A DNA stretch of 64,000 nt from Laccaria trichodermophora (GCA_018417955.1 JACTVC010000011.1:1114262-1178261); one strand, 5' to 3'. Counted from the first letter of the stretch, positions 23,201 through 33,925 are shown. Program-made: numbers and translations. The notes: generated by a model not told the origin, from the letters alone.

Positions 23201-23971
23201 GTCTTCACTTTGTCGGGGGTCGCTCCCCTGGCAAACATAGGCAGGATATCAGGAGACCCGAAAGAGAAGGTTGTGCTTGATTGATTGAATACAGAGTCGA
23301 AATCAACCTTGAACATCCACTTATAAAGAAGCGCATGCTATTCACTACCGGGACGACTCACGGGATTGGTTTTCCAGCCCTATATCCTGATACCATCAGT
23401 TAACGACCGACGTAGGGCATTGGTCAACAATGTGTTCACCTTCGTCACGGCTGAGACGTCCTCATACATGCCACCTTGAGTGAACACGTCATGTCAGCCG
23501 ATAATTTAACACCCTCTGAGCGTAAGACCTACCAATGATTGCAACATGACCAGGCCGACTCTCTGTTGGCACTCTAGTATGGGATATTCCAAAAGCGCCT
23601 CGATTCTCAACAATTGACCTTAGATGAGGAGCAACGATGTGAGGTGAATCAACGATATTCGGGAAGGGGTCGACGGAAAAGAGAAGATCGGCCCGAAGAC
23701 CGTCGCCTGAGTTCGCAATAAATCTTTTTGAAGAGGTTCGGAAGGGAAGAAAATGCGCACCGACGATCAAAACCAGACGTTTTGCTTCTGCAGTTCCGAC
23801 GTGGTAACTTTCCATACCACTTACCACAGGGCTGGTAAAGTAGCAGTCGAACACGGAACCAATGTATACGAGGTGAAAAACGAGCCCGATAAGAAGAAGT
23901 TTGAAAACATTGTAGTGTGCATCTTTTAACTTTCTAGGTGCCCTGGCGGGATTGGATTCGTCTACTGCCAT
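20201..23971 (-). CDS. MCD4: GPI ethanolamine phosphate transferase 1 (PIG-N / MCD4)
   Basis: Seventeen exons, complement(20201-20379, 20420-20534, 20590-20659, 20711-20725, 20778-21120, 21172-21280, 21339-21453, 21510-21697, 21756-22303, 22357-22683, 22743-22887, 22943-23109, 23163-23307, 23362-23379, 23440-23474, 23533-23706, 23761-23971), encode 967 residues, close to yeast Mcd4 (919). A membrane anchor ([18 protein letters not shown]) precedes the lumenal alkaline-phosphatase-like domain: [62 protein letters not shown] and [12 protein letters not shown]. About a dozen membrane helices follow, including [19 protein letters not shown] and [11 protein letters not shown]. The enzyme adds phosphoethanolamine to the first mannose of GPI precursors in the ER. 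Two exons are only 15 and 18 nt. All junctions are GT-AG and in phase. Confidence 0.93.
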
Positions 23972-24194
23972 GTTGGCGAGGTATAAGTTGAGGTCCGATG
24001 TGTTGACGATTCGTCCAAGCTGAGTGCAATACAATTATTCATTGGCAAACATAAAGATAAGGAAGAACGCACTATTAAAGGGCTATTGTATTGTAATTGG
24101 AGCTATATTCGAGCTAAAGTGAGGTTCAAGCAAGGTTCAAGAGTCTGAGAGACTGGCACGACTTTGTTTGTTCATAACGTCGTTGCCCTCCGAT

Positions 24195-24703
24195 TAGTGT
24201 TGATGGCGAAACCTCCCAGAGCATTCGCCAGTCGCCGGCGTGGCGAGGCGGCTGGCGTGGGAACCTGGCGAATGGTGGCGAGACTGGCGAGACGGATATT
24301 TATTCAGTGAGTTGTTCAGAACACAAAAAACAGTATTATAAGCTCTAGTTGACGTGTAAGGATTAAGTTAGCCAGAAATTTCCAGATAGCTTCACAAATG
24401 TATGGATAGTGAGGAGCACGGCACCTTCCGAATTGCGCTGCAGATGTATTCAAAATCCACAGATCAAGCTTTTGTCAATTGGAACGCCATTTCAATGAAA
24501 CGGAACTGTTGAATCTCCGCTGATAATGATTTTGAAGGTTTTCATACGAAAAGTGTGAGCCGAAAACATTTGTATGTCCGAATATCACCTGGTAGATCGC
24601 CAGGTCTCGCCACCCCTTTCCAGAAATTTTTGGTCGCCACCTGGCGATCGCCAGGTGGCGAGGCGTGGCGAGGCGAGATGGCGAAGTTTCGCCAACAACA
24701 CTA
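24195..24703. mobile_element. non-autonomous hAT-like element (MITE), 509 bp
   Basis: The ends are imperfect terminal inverted repeats. The left end reads TAGTGTTGATGGCGAAACCT; the reverse complement of the right end reads TAGTGTTGTTGGCGAAACTT, 18 of 20 matching. Immediately outside is an 8-bp direct repeat, CCTCCGAT, at 24187-24194 and 24704-24711, the target-site duplication length of hAT transposons. Subterminal stretches of about 90 bp on each side are GC-rich and full of TGGCGA/TCGCCA words in inverted arrangement; the middle is AT-rich. There is no transposase frame. Mobilisation by a hAT transposase elsewhere in the genome is inferred. Confidence 0.85.
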
Positions 24704-24711
24704 CCTCCGAT

Positions 24712-25344
24712 TCAACTTCGCAACAAACTTGGATGCTGGCTCCGAAATGCCAACTGGGGAGAAGACCTCAAAGATCTTCAAAGATGCTAATCCGAATCGC
24801 CCTCAATCGCCACTACAAGTACTTAACCATGTCTGGAAAATAGAACCCCGCGACTTGCAATGTCAGGCCTACCTCCCTTCATGAATAATAACTCCAACGG
24901 CTACAACCAATCCTCCCCATCACAACGATGGTCCATCAAGCCTCAATATCTGTCATTCCTGGAGGCGACGAGTCACAAGTATCTGGAACCGGCATGAGAT
25001 GCGTGGAATTTGATGGACTAAGAGGTGTTGTATCATTCGCATTATAAAATAAATGACGCATGCACCAATGAAAGATCCTCGGTTATCATAGACGAGGAGT
25101 CACATTTACCCCCAAACCATCCATGGCGTTTCCCAGTTGTTGACCCCAGTCGGGCAACGTTGATTGCTCGCGCAACAGTCCAAGCAACCAAGAACTTTCC
25201 TGGATACGAAGGCCATTCTTTCATCGATGATTTTGATGATCGGGTTGTTGAAATGCAGAATAACCGTCATCGTGCCTTTTTGGTCGTTCACTGGGTAGGA
25301 TTCTATAACTCTGACACCAGAGTTTCATTTAATATATCTGGCCA
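24712..25344. other. intergenic, no convincing gene
   Basis: A frame at about 25028-25366 on the plus strand encodes some 110 residues but has no ATG start and no recognised family. Nothing else stands out. It lies between the hAT-like element and the duplicated 3' fragment of the AlkB-like gene. Confidence 0.4.
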
Positions 25345-25573
25345 TATATATTACAACAGAGAGTAGATTCTCTTCAATAATTTGAATAAATCCGTTTATC
25401 CGCGATGTGTAGATATCAAATTTTGACACCGTCACCCACAATATCCGCACCACAGCCAGCGGAAGGTGACAATTAGACGAACATCACGCCCAATCCAGCG
25501 GCCTTTAGGTAAAGCAGAACGACGATATCGAGAAGTCTTCACCATCTTCACAGGAAACAAATATATCCGGTTA
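25345..25573 (-). pseudogene. duplicated 3' fragment of the AlkB-like gene
   Basis: This 229-bp segment is a direct tandem copy of 25574-25805, which holds the last codons and 3' flank of the neighbouring AlkB-like gene. Both start with TATATATTACAACAGAGAGT. Both contain the block coding for KGRWIGRDxRLxVTFRWL; here it reads DVRLIVTFRWL and runs into other codons. There is no start or 5' part, so it is a non-functional fragment, although it could serve as an alternative transcript end. Confidence 0.75.
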
Positions 25574-25651
25574 TATATATTACAACAGAGAGTAGGGGGA
25601 TCCTGTCTAAGAATTTGAATAAAAAGTTCGTTTATCCGCAATGTGTGCACA

Positions 25652-26758
25652 TCAAATTTCGACACCGTCACCCACAATATCCGCGCCAGGAAGCAGCCAA
25701 CGGAAGGTGACACTCAGCCTCATATCGCGTCCAATCCAGCGGCCTTTAGATAAAGCAGAATCATCCTCCTGGGAGTCTTCACCATCGTCACAAGAAACAA
25801 AGTCCTCCGTTCGTTCGTCTATACCATGCGTCCATCCATATCGCGCTTCCTCCGAAAGGACAATAACACTTCTGTCTGGGAGGTACAACTCCCGCTTGGA
25901 ATTATGCTCCGCCTCTGCTCCCCGTTCTCGAGTTTCAGAGGGAACTTTATCGAACCTCATCACGCAGCCACTCCCAAAGCTAACACCTACAATCCCATCC
26001 CCAAAGCGGCCAAGCAAATCCACATGAGGTGTAATCCCTTCACCAGGCTGGTAAAGATTGAGAATCGCTTGACGGGCTTGCGTCGCCCGTTCCGGGAACA
26101 ATAACTCATGTGTTTTGGAGGGTAGGATTGGGCGTAGGAGACTAGACAGGGTGTCGAGGAGGGATGAAAGAATAGACGGGAAGCCTGAGCCCGAGGTCGA
26201 TTTCGAGCCTGGGGATTCACAATCTAATAGAAATCGTTCAAATAGCATGACCTGGTTGACGCCTGGCGCTTTAAAGTACGTTTCGATGCAATAAGCCATG
26301 ACAGTCTCCGCCAACTCTTGTGGTATCCGCAAAGATGGTGTGAAAAATAAACCAGGAATTTCAGGCGCGTCTAGAAGCGCTGGTATCCGATCGTCTTGAA
26401 TGACGCTGCCAGCGGTGTCGTCACCACCAAAGTCGTTCAAGTCATTTATTACAGAATCCGCATCCGAAGCCGAAAAGAGAGAAGAATGCGACTTTGCTGA
26501 AAATAGGGTATCTGTCGCAGAAACATGGGTATCATCCGCCTCTGGTGCAAGTCGTACAGGTATTTCAATCCTCAACAGTTTCCGGTTTCTTCGATCCACC
26601 AGAGAGGTTGTTGGCAGTAGTAAAGTCCCAGAAAGGTCGTCCAAGCCTTCCGTAGGTGTGTCAGACTCATCTCGATAGTCCCGCTTTCTCTTGGTGAGTG
26701 ACGATGACGATGAGGTTCCCAGGGACCTTGGCGAGGCTATTAGCATAACCTGCAACAT
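25652..26758 (-). CDS. AlkB-like Fe(II)/2-oxoglutarate dioxygenase
   Basis: One exon encodes 368 residues from the ATG at 26758 (a second ATG at 26746 is possible). The N-terminal 130 residues are Ser/Asp-rich and probably disordered. The catalytic half shows the AlkB pattern: LNLYQPGEGITPHVDLLGRF with the HxD iron ligands, GVSFGSGCVMRFD, LYLPDRSVIVLSEEARYGWT followed by HGI with the distal His, and RLSVTFRWL with the Arg that binds 2-oxoglutarate. The layout most resembles the ALKBH8-type dioxygenase domain. Substrate (tRNA, other RNA or protein) cannot be told from sequence. The 3' end is duplicated downstream. It is divergent from the thioesterase gene. Confidence 0.85.
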   Translation of the reverse strand: MLQVMLIASPRSLGTSSSSSLTKRKRDYRDESDTPTEGLDDLSGTLLLPTTSLVDRRNRKLLRIEIPVRLAPEADDTHVSATDTLFSAKSHSSLFSASDADSVINDLNDFGGDDTAGSVIQDDRIPALLDAPEIPGLFFTPSLRIPQELAETVMAYCIETYFKAPGVNQVMLFERFLLDCESPGSKSTSGSGFPSILSSLLDTLSSLLRPILPSKTHELLFPERATQARQAILNLYQPGEGITPHVDLLGRFGDGIVGVSFGSGCVMRFDKVPSETRERGAEAEHNSKRELYLPDRSVIVLSEEARYGWTHGIDERTEDFVSCDDGEDSQEDDSALSKGRWIGRDMRLSVTFRWLLPGADIVGDGVEI

Positions 26759-27034
26759 CGATGCCCTCGGTTTAAGCACACAAGGGTCATAACGGTGGTT
26801 ACCCACTCAAAAATGAGAGCCAGATCAAGGAATAGCAGTTTGAGGCCTGCTTGAGTTTGGGGGAAGGCTGGTGTGGTGGCTTCGTGGTCGTGCCAAGGAC
26901 AATTGCAATTGTTGATGTAATGGTTTGGTGGCTGTGTCAATGGTATGTATCTAATCCGGTTTAGAGTCGTTCCGGTATAGCCGACTAAAGTCCATTCACG
27001 TTTGTCCCTCTCCTCTTCCCTCCTCCCTCCTCCA
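26759..27034. promoter_or_regulatory. 276-bp divergent promoter region
   Basis: It separates the start codons of the AlkB-like gene (minus) and the thioesterase gene (plus). A pyrimidine-rich run (CCCTCTCCTCTTCCCTCCTC) just before the thioesterase ATG is typical of fungal core promoters and 5' UTRs. Confidence 0.45.
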
Positions 27035-27873
27035 ATGCCCCACCCAGCCCCCTCCACCACCCCAAAAGACGACATCTCACACGTCTCAGGGAATGCCTCC
27101 GATGACATCAAACACATCCTAGGCATCCCATCCCGGTTCTTCCAACACTTCCAAACGGAAAACGCACCGCCCATGTTCGGTGATTCCATCCAGACGCGTA
27201 TGGTCGTCACGGAAATTTCCATTAATAAAAAAGCGGAGGAACCGAAGAAGGTGGAGGGACGGGTTGTACTTGAACTTGATGTTGCGGAGGGTATGTGCGG
27301 CGTTACCAAAATCAATTGGGCGATGAGTTGAACTTACCTTGAAAGTTTTGTTATTTAGATATGCTGAATGGAGGTGGTAATATCCACGGAGGATGTTCTG
27401 CGTTTTTGATAGACGTGTCAGTAACGTTGATTCATGCTTTCATGGGTATCTGGAGCTGACTCGCATCGTGTCTACCTACTACTTGTTTAGGTGCTCTACT
27501 CTCGCACTCACAGCGCTCAACCTAGCAACCACGGGAGAACTATCCCCAAGCGTTTCTCAATCCCTTAACATCGTATATCATTCCCCCGCGACGCTGTGAG
27601 TTGTTCTTACCTTATTTATATCGCTTGCTGAAGATCGGTCTCTCTCAATTATCAGTGGAGATAGGATCAAAATCGTCAACACCACGCTAACCCTCGGAGC
27701 CCGTGCGCACTCCGTCCGAACCGAAGTAAGCGTTCGACGGCCAGGATACTTAGTGCGAAAAGCGCGTTGACCGAAAATGTTATCTGTAGATTTGGAACCT
27801 CACGCATCACCGCCTGGTAGCTTCTGGCACGCACATCAAGATGGCTCCTTCAAAGCCCAAATCCAGTCTTTAG
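27035..27873 (+). CDS. hotdog-fold thioesterase (PaaI / ACOT13 type)
   Basis: Five exons (27035-27290, 27359-27416, 27491-27595, 27656-27725, 27790-27873) encode 190 residues. The hotdog signature is clear: NIHGGCSAFLIDVCSTLAL, where the HGG turn precedes the long helix and the Asp is the usual catalytic acid position. It is followed by SVSQSLNIVYHSPATLGDRI and the last strand RLVASGTHIKM. Proteins of this type hydrolyse acyl-CoA thioesters. The N-terminus is not an obvious targeting peptide. The start ATG lies after a pyrimidine-rich leader. All introns are GT-AG and restore the motif. Confidence 0.85.
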
Positions 27874-28084
27874 CTTGACTGATATTACCAGTTCTGCAGC
27901 GTATGGACATCCTGCAGACGAGAAGAGACTTTACCTTCCTACCAATGGATCTACTTACGCATCTAATCATTTCATATCCATACCAATGATTTAATCTGGC
28001 AGTAGTAGTTTATGGTAGATAATCCGTACTAGAACGCCGTGAGGCGTAATCAAACATACATTTTTCCAAAACAACATTGAAGAT

Positions 28085-29170
28085 TTCCACAGCCAGATCT
28101 TCCAAAAACTAAATGCCACAATAGATCTCTCTGACATTCGAGCAATCCCCTCCTTCACTAAAAAGCGACGTGATATTGATTAGCTAGAGCCCGTTCAGCA
28201 ACCAGAATCTGACAAGAATCTGGTTCAATTCTTGTGATGCAGAGTAAAATACTTCAAGTACCCACCTCAAAACTCGGATAGGGACTCAAGAGCTTTTCCA
28301 GACGACCGACCGACATTGACTCGACCGGTCGCAGCTTCCATCTGGACAATACATCGTCCGCATCGTCAGCTGGGTTGTAATGTTCCCCAATATCGTTGTC
28401 CCTTGAATTTGGAGCACAAAGACCGCCAAAGTTCAGCGCGAATAGTGGCAAACATTTGATTCAAGAAGGGCACCGTCAACATAATCAACCATATATTTTT
28501 CCAAAATAACATCCAAAATTTCCGCACTGGCCGGATCCTCCAAAAACTAAATGCCACAATAGATCTCTCTGACATTCAAGCAATCCGCTCCTTCACTCAA
28601 AAGCGACTGTTGAAACATGGCATCGATTAGTTAGTGATGTAGAATAAAATACTTCAAGTACCCACCTCATAATTCGGGCGGGGGTCAATCCGCTCCTTCA
28701 CTAAAAGCGACGTGGCATTAATTAGTTAGTGATGCAGAGTAAAACACTTGAAGTACCCACCTCGAAATCCGGATAGGGATGCAAGAGCTTCTTTTCCAGA
28801 CGACCAACCGACATTGACTCGACCGGTCGCAGCTTTTATCTCGTCCGCGTCGTCAGCTGGGTTGTAATGTACCCCAATATCGTTGTCCCTTGAATTTGGA
28901 GCACAAAGACCGTAAACGTTCAGCGCGAGGGGTGGCAAACATTTGATTCAAGAAGGGCACCGTCAACATAATCAACCATATATTTTTCCAAGATAACATC
29001 CAAAATTTCCGCAGCTAGATCCTCCAAAAACTAGATTCCACAATAGATCTCTCTGACATTCAAGTAATCCGCTCCTTCACCATAAATCGACTGATGAGAC
29101 GTGGCATTGTTTAGTTAGTACATAATGCAGAGCAGTAAGATAATCCGGATACCCACCTCAAAGTTCGAAC
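28085..29170. repeat. three diverged direct repeats of about 430-480 bp
   Basis: A block like AAATGCCACAATAGATCTCT recurs near 28110, 28540 and 29030, preceded each time by TTTTTCCAAAAYAACATYSA and followed by CCTTCACT. A second block, with ACTTCAAGTACCCACCTC or a close variant, then GCAAGAGCTT and GACCGGTCGCAGC, recurs at about 28250-28340 and 28745-28830. No open frame spans a unit. Minus-strand frames of about 65-70 codons occur in two units but look incidental. The rest of 27874-30322 is diverged duplication with no gene. Confidence 0.7.
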
Positions 29171-29572
29171 AGGGATGCAAGAGCTGCTTTCACTCGACGA
29201 GTCGCAGCTTTCATCATATTCGTTCATAGCTTCCATCGTCCGCTGGGTTGCTGTTTTTCGGCCCTCGAGTTTCCGGCACAAAGTCCGTGAACAAGGAGGA
29301 AGGTTCAGCGCGAGTTGTTATTCGTGCCTGTAAGCAGACATTAAGGTCGAGGTATGAGAAGGGTCGCATTTGACCCATGAAGGAAGGGTATTGCAAGTCG
29401 AGATGTGCGCGTTTGACTCAAGAAGGGCACCATCAAACAGTCGCAGGGTCTCCTAATAGTAAAACGAGCGTTAGCGAACCACGACCCCGAACAAAAAAAA
29501 AAAAAGTGCAAAACTTACTTACTCATTCCATCCAAGAAGAAAAAAACTCTTCTCTTAACCCCATGAGCTTGT

Positions 29573-30150
29573 TCAACTCAAAACCCTCCCTTTCTTCAAA
29601 TCCGCAAGCTGGCTCAACAACACCGCCCGTTCATTCAACAGCTCAAGCGTCCGCGCATACTCCCTGTTAGCAACAGCGAGTTTCTTGGCTCTTCCACGTT
29701 CTTCCAATTCCTGCTTTTCATCAGCCATCACATCACGAACGGTCAACAAGAAGCTCACCAAAGTCTTCAAGCTGCCAAGCAAAACAGACCCCCGACTCCG
29801 CTCAAACGACTCTACCTCGAAATCTTCGTCTACCTGTTGGATGTACCCGTCCATACAAACGGATGGGGGGATACAGAAGAGGGGGAGGTGTGGTCATGCT
29901 CATGCTCTATTGAGAGATGTTTGGAAGGAGACGGAGGGCATGAGCAGAAGCTTCGTTCCGTGCCACACTTTAGAGGTGTAAGTGGAAGAGGAAAGGAGCC
30001 GTTCGTGTCTAAAAGGAGGAGGGAGGGTGATGGGATTGGTGGATGCATCTTGGTGGTGTGGAGGGTTGGGGAAGAAAGCTGAATGAGAAGGAGGGGGGTG
30101 CTGGGATTGGAGAGTTGCTCCGAGTGTTTTGTTTTTGATGTAGTCGACGA
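29573..30150 (-). pseudogene. decayed partial copy of the DUF5745-like gene (3' half)
   Basis: The segment matches the C-terminal half of the neighbouring gene at 30323-31456. Shared peptides include FSFLPQPSTPPRC, ERSFCSCPPSPSKHLSIEHE, MDGYIQQVDEDFEVESFERS and LLNERAVLLSQLADLKKGRV. These lie in three different frames, so the copy is frameshifted. It lacks the N-terminal half and has no intron in the place used by the intact gene. It still ends at a TGA equivalent to the parental stop. Confidence 0.75.
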
Positions 30151-30322
30151 GTGGCTTCCTCGTAATTCTTCGTGCTTGTAAGCAGGGAGTTGAGGCATGA
30201 TAAGACTATAAGAGACGCGTTTGACTCAAGAAGACAGCAGCGGGGTCTCCTACAACGAGTATAAGTGAATCGTACCGTCTGAAAAAAAGTGCAAGACTTA
30301 CCCATTCCATCAACCCACTCGC

Positions 30323-31456
30323 TCACGACAAAACCCTACCCTTCTTCAAATCCGCAAGTTGGCTCAACAACAACGCCCGTTCATTCAACAGCTCAAGCGT
30401 CCTTTCATATTCCCTATTAGCAACAGCGAGTTTCTTGGCTCGTCCTCGTCGTTCCTTTTCCTGCTTGGGTGTACATCAGCCATGGGATATACTTAAACAC
30501 AAATGGTCAAGTAGAATGCTCACTGAAGTCTTGCCCGCCATGGAAGTATCAAGCGAAATAGACCCGCGACTTCGCTCGAACGATTCTACCTCGAAATCTT
30601 CGTCTACTTGTTGGATGTACCCGTCCATGCGAATGGAGGAGGGGGAGGGGTGGTCATGCTCGTGTTCTATTGGGAGATGTTTAGAAAGAGATGGGGGGCA
30701 TGAGCAGAAACTTCGATCCGCGTCGCGCTTTGGTGGGGGAGGTGTCAGTGGAAAAGGAGAGGAGAGGAGGAGGGTGGGTGATGGGATTTCGTGGATGCAT
30801 CTTGGTGGTGTTGGGGGTTGGGGGAGGAAGCTGAATGAGGACGAGGGGGTGCTGGGGTTGGAAGGGTCTTCCTCGTTGTTGTTGTTGTTATAGTCGACGG
30901 TAGTTTCAGACTCTATCCTGCTCTCGCCAAGCTCGAAAGAAGAGAGAGTTTGTTGGGTATGCTTCGTTGTCGTTGAAGAACCACAGTAAAACACCGAATC
31001 GGTGTCTAGTTCGGGATGGGGTGGATAAGGCTCCGATACCCCCCTTCTTCTTCTTTTTCTCTTATTGCATCCCGCAGCCTGAGGTGGTTGTGCGTCCACC
31101 AAGTTTGGATTCCCGTCCAGTATCCCAATCCTCCGTGCAACCCAACACAAAAGCTCAGCAACGAACACGACCTCGTCCCACGCGCCCTCTGCGAGCCGAC
31201 GCGGGTCGACGTTGCTTAGACCCAGATCGCGTTGGAGGATGTCGGTTTCGAGTACGCCGAGGAAGATTTTCATGTTTTGGATTTGGGATGGTCGTTTTGA
31301 GGATGTGGTGAGGGATATTTTCGTTCCGAGGAATGATTCGAGGATGGCGATGAGGAGGGAGGGAGTTAGGTCTGTTGGGGATAGTAGATGTATTGGGATG
31401 TGGATTGCTTGGAGTAGGAGGTTTAGTTGTGATGTGAGTAGGCGTGCGTCTGGCAT
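30323..31456 (-). CDS. DUF5745-like protein of unknown function
   Basis: Two exons, complement(30323-30460, 30524-31456), encode 356 residues. The N-terminal 100 residues (LNLLLQAIHIPIHLLSPTDL, LLIAILESFLGTKI, MKIFLGVLETDILQ, LAEGAWDEVVFVAELLCW) form a compact helical domain. I associate it with DUF5745 of basidiomycete proteins, from memory and not verified. The middle is Ser/Pro-rich with a run of five Asn. The C-terminus (EKERRGRAKKLAVANREYER, then TLELLNERALLLSQLADLKK) is a predicted coiled coil. The intron GTGAGC...GCAG joins KTS to EKERR and is supported by the decayed copy at 29573-30150. It is head-to-head with the deacetylase gene. Confidence 0.72.
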
Positions 31457-31510
31457 TAGAGTAGGAGGATATTGACGGATGTTTTGGTTCCTCTGGCGTC
31501 AACTTCGACC
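31457..31510. promoter_or_regulatory. 54-bp gap between divergent start codons
   Basis: Only 54 bp separate the ATG of the DUF5745-like gene (minus) from the ATG of the histone deacetylase gene (plus). Each gene's promoter must lie at least partly inside the other's transcribed region, or one gene has a different start. Confidence 0.55.
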
Positions 31511-33616
31511 ATGTCAAAACGAAAAGTTGCATACTATTACGATAGCAAGCCACCATCTACCCTATGTCCTCTCAGCTACTAACATACGCTATCCAGCTGA
31601 CGTCGGTGCATATACCTATGGCTTAGGCCACCCAATGAAGCCTCACAGGATACGGGTCACACACGATTTAGTCACCGCCTATGGCATGCTCGACAAGATG
31701 CACGTCTTGGTGGGTCCAGTCTTATTTTATAGGGTGACAAGTATCCTAATGATCGTCAATAAGAGAGCTAAACGCGCCACACCCGAAACAATGACCTCCT
31801 TCCACACAGACGAATACGTCCACTTTCTCAACAGAGTAACACCAGAAACCTCCGAAGAACTGACTTACCACGGAACCAGATGTACGTCAACATTCTTATC
31901 AATCTTTCCACACCTTCAACCAAGAACAGTTCTCGTAGGAGAAGATAACCCCGCCTTCGAAGGCGTTTTCGAATTCTGCTCCATCTCCGCAGGAGGCTCA
32001 ATAGGTACTCTCCCTCCCTCCCCCCCTCCAACCCAACCCCACTCACCCCCCTCTGCACCCCAGCCGCCGCCCAACGCATAACCTCCGGCGCAGCCGACAT
32101 AGCCATAAACTGGGCCGGGGGCCTACACCACGCCAAAAAACGGGAAGCCTCCGGCTTCTGCTACATCAACGACATCGTTCTCGGCATCCTCGAGCTCCTA
32201 CGCACCTACCCACGCGTCCTCTACATCGACATCGACTGCCACCACGGCGACGGCGTCGAAGAGGCGTTCTATACCACCGATCGCGTGATGACGTGCAGCT
32301 TTCATAAATTTGGAGAGTATTTTCCTGGGACGGGGACGCAGGAGGATAAAGGACGGGGGAGGGGACGGGGGTATGCTGTTAATGTTCCGCTTAAGGATGG
32401 GATTACGGATGAGAGTTTTAGGAGTGTTTTTGAACCTGTGCGTTGCGTTTCTTCTTTCTTTTCTGAAATAAGACTGACTAAGGAGTGTTGCAGGTTATCA
32501 CGAAAATCCTAGAAACCTTCCAACCCTCCGCTATAGTCCTGCAATGCGGTGCAGATTCTCTAGCAGGTGACAAACTGGGTTGTTTCAACTTGACAATGCA
32601 CGGACACGCACACTGTGTCCAATTCGTGCGAAAACAGAATATACCATTCATACTCCTCGGCGGGGGAGGGTACACCGTTAAAAACGTAGCAAGGACATGG
32701 ACGTACGAGACGGCGTGTGCGCTTGGGATAGAAGAGAGCATTGATCCGAATTTACCGTGGAATCAGTACTTTGAGTGGTTTGGACCACGGTATAGGTTGG
32801 AGGTTGCGGAGAATAATATGGATGATTTGAATGTTAAGGATGGGTCTTTGGAGAAGGTTCGGTGAGTTTCCCCCTTTCCCTCCTTGTTTTAAAATGAATG
32901 AAACTGAGATGGAGGGGATACATAGGATAACTGCCCTAGAACAACTATCACAGTTACCGGGTGCACCGTCTGTAGGGATGCATGATGTCCCTAGACAAAG
33001 TCTAGCTGAACACCTTGGGTTTGGGAAAGATGATGATTTGGGAAGGGATGAGTTGGATGATCGGTTAGCTCGTATGTCTCCCCCCTCCCTCCCTCCTTCC
33101 TTCTTTCCTTCTCACTAACAAATAACAGAACACGCGCGATATATATACACACTCCAAAACCACCACCACCACCCCAGCTCTCCCTCCCCCTCATCAGCCG
33201 AATCAGACTCGGATTCATGGGACTCTGATTCGGATTCGTACGCCCGCAGCCGCAGGAAACGAAAGCCTAGTAATGTAAATAAGAAGCGGATGAGTCTTTT
33301 GACGGGGCGGTATTATACACCCCCTTCTCGTCCTCATTCCCATTCACACTTGGAAAACGCAAACGCAAACGGGAACGCAAAAACATCGACGACGACGAGA
33401 AGGAAGTTCTTCCAGAGCGATGCGAGGTGGGACGCGGGCGTTGAACGTGTCCTTCTTGGGGTGCCGAGGATACAAGTTGTGGATGTTGGTAGGGTTATGG
33501 AGGGTGGTGGTGGTGGTGTGGATGATGGCCCGTTTGAGGGTGAGGGTGAGGCGTGGGATGGGGATGGGGATGATGGGCTGGAGGGGGAGGGGAGCGAGAT
33601 GGTTGTTGATACCTAA
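31511..33616 (+). CDS. class I histone deacetylase (RPD3/HOS2 type)
   Basis: Eight exons (31511-31544, 31597-31709, 31764-31881, 31930-32004, 32064-32437, 32494-32861, 32926-33071, 33129-33616) encode 571 residues. The catalytic domain is complete: [102 protein letters not shown] and [19 protein letters not shown]. The paired His in GLHH and the Asp/His/Asp zinc ligands are all present. Class I enzymes remove acetyl groups from histone lysines in Sin3- or Set3-type complexes. The C-terminal 150 residues are disordered: Ser/Asp-rich, then His/Asn-rich, then Gly/Asp/Glu-rich ending in MVVDT. The first intron uses a GC donor (A|GCAAGC). The tail and 3' flank are duplicated at 39594-40190. Confidence 0.93.
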
Positions 33617-33925
33617 CTTGAAGACAAGGGGGGGGGGGGTTGTGTATTTTTATTGGTTTGATGTAATAGTGTAGTTTGAATTCTAGTTGCGATTTGTCGT
33701 CCAAGTTTGCTTCCACTTCGTCAACGCTTCGTTTCTGTGCTTTACATGACACGGAATCGTTGTCCTCACTTGTGCTGGTCACTAGCATTTGGTCTTTCAT
33801 TCAACTTCAAAGTTCAACTTATTTGATCACCCCAGGTCTTCGATTTGGATTCCAGAAGCTTCTTAGGGCCACGGGCGGTGAGGTTTGTCTTTCAGCGGCG
33901 GCATATGGTGTCGCTCCAGTGTAAA
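33470..33925 (+). repeat. left copy of a direct repeat: HDAC gene tail plus 3' flank
   Basis: It starts in the last coding part of the deacetylase gene (GTTGTGGATGTTGG...) and runs through the stop codon into flank: TGCGATTTGTCGT, TTTACATGACACGGAATCG, ACTTGTGCTGG, CTAGCATT and GGATTCCAGAAGCTTC. The same order recurs at 39594-40190 with substitutions and insertions. Between the copies lie the DUF2235-WD40 gene and a broken F-box gene. Confidence 0.75.

Noticed and set aside
24555..24884. Plus-strand open frame of 109 codons
   Set aside because: It crosses the right end and target duplication of the hAT-like element, has a low-complexity GC-rich start and no family match.
26740..27315. 191-codon minus-strand frame upstream of the AlkB-like gene
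   Set aside because: Mostly antisense to the thioesterase first exon, whose plus-strand exons form a complete hotdog domain.
29573..29854. 93-codon minus-strand frame with a good coiled-coil peptide, as an independent small gene
   Set aside because: It matches the C-terminal exon of the adjacent DUF5745-like gene and continues into frameshifted copies of its middle part, so it is a duplicate fragment.
33495..33800. His/Pro-rich minus-strand frame over the deacetylase tail
   Set aside because: It is the complement of the Gly/Asp-rich tail; the HxHPHP pattern comes from GGTGGTGGT-type DNA.
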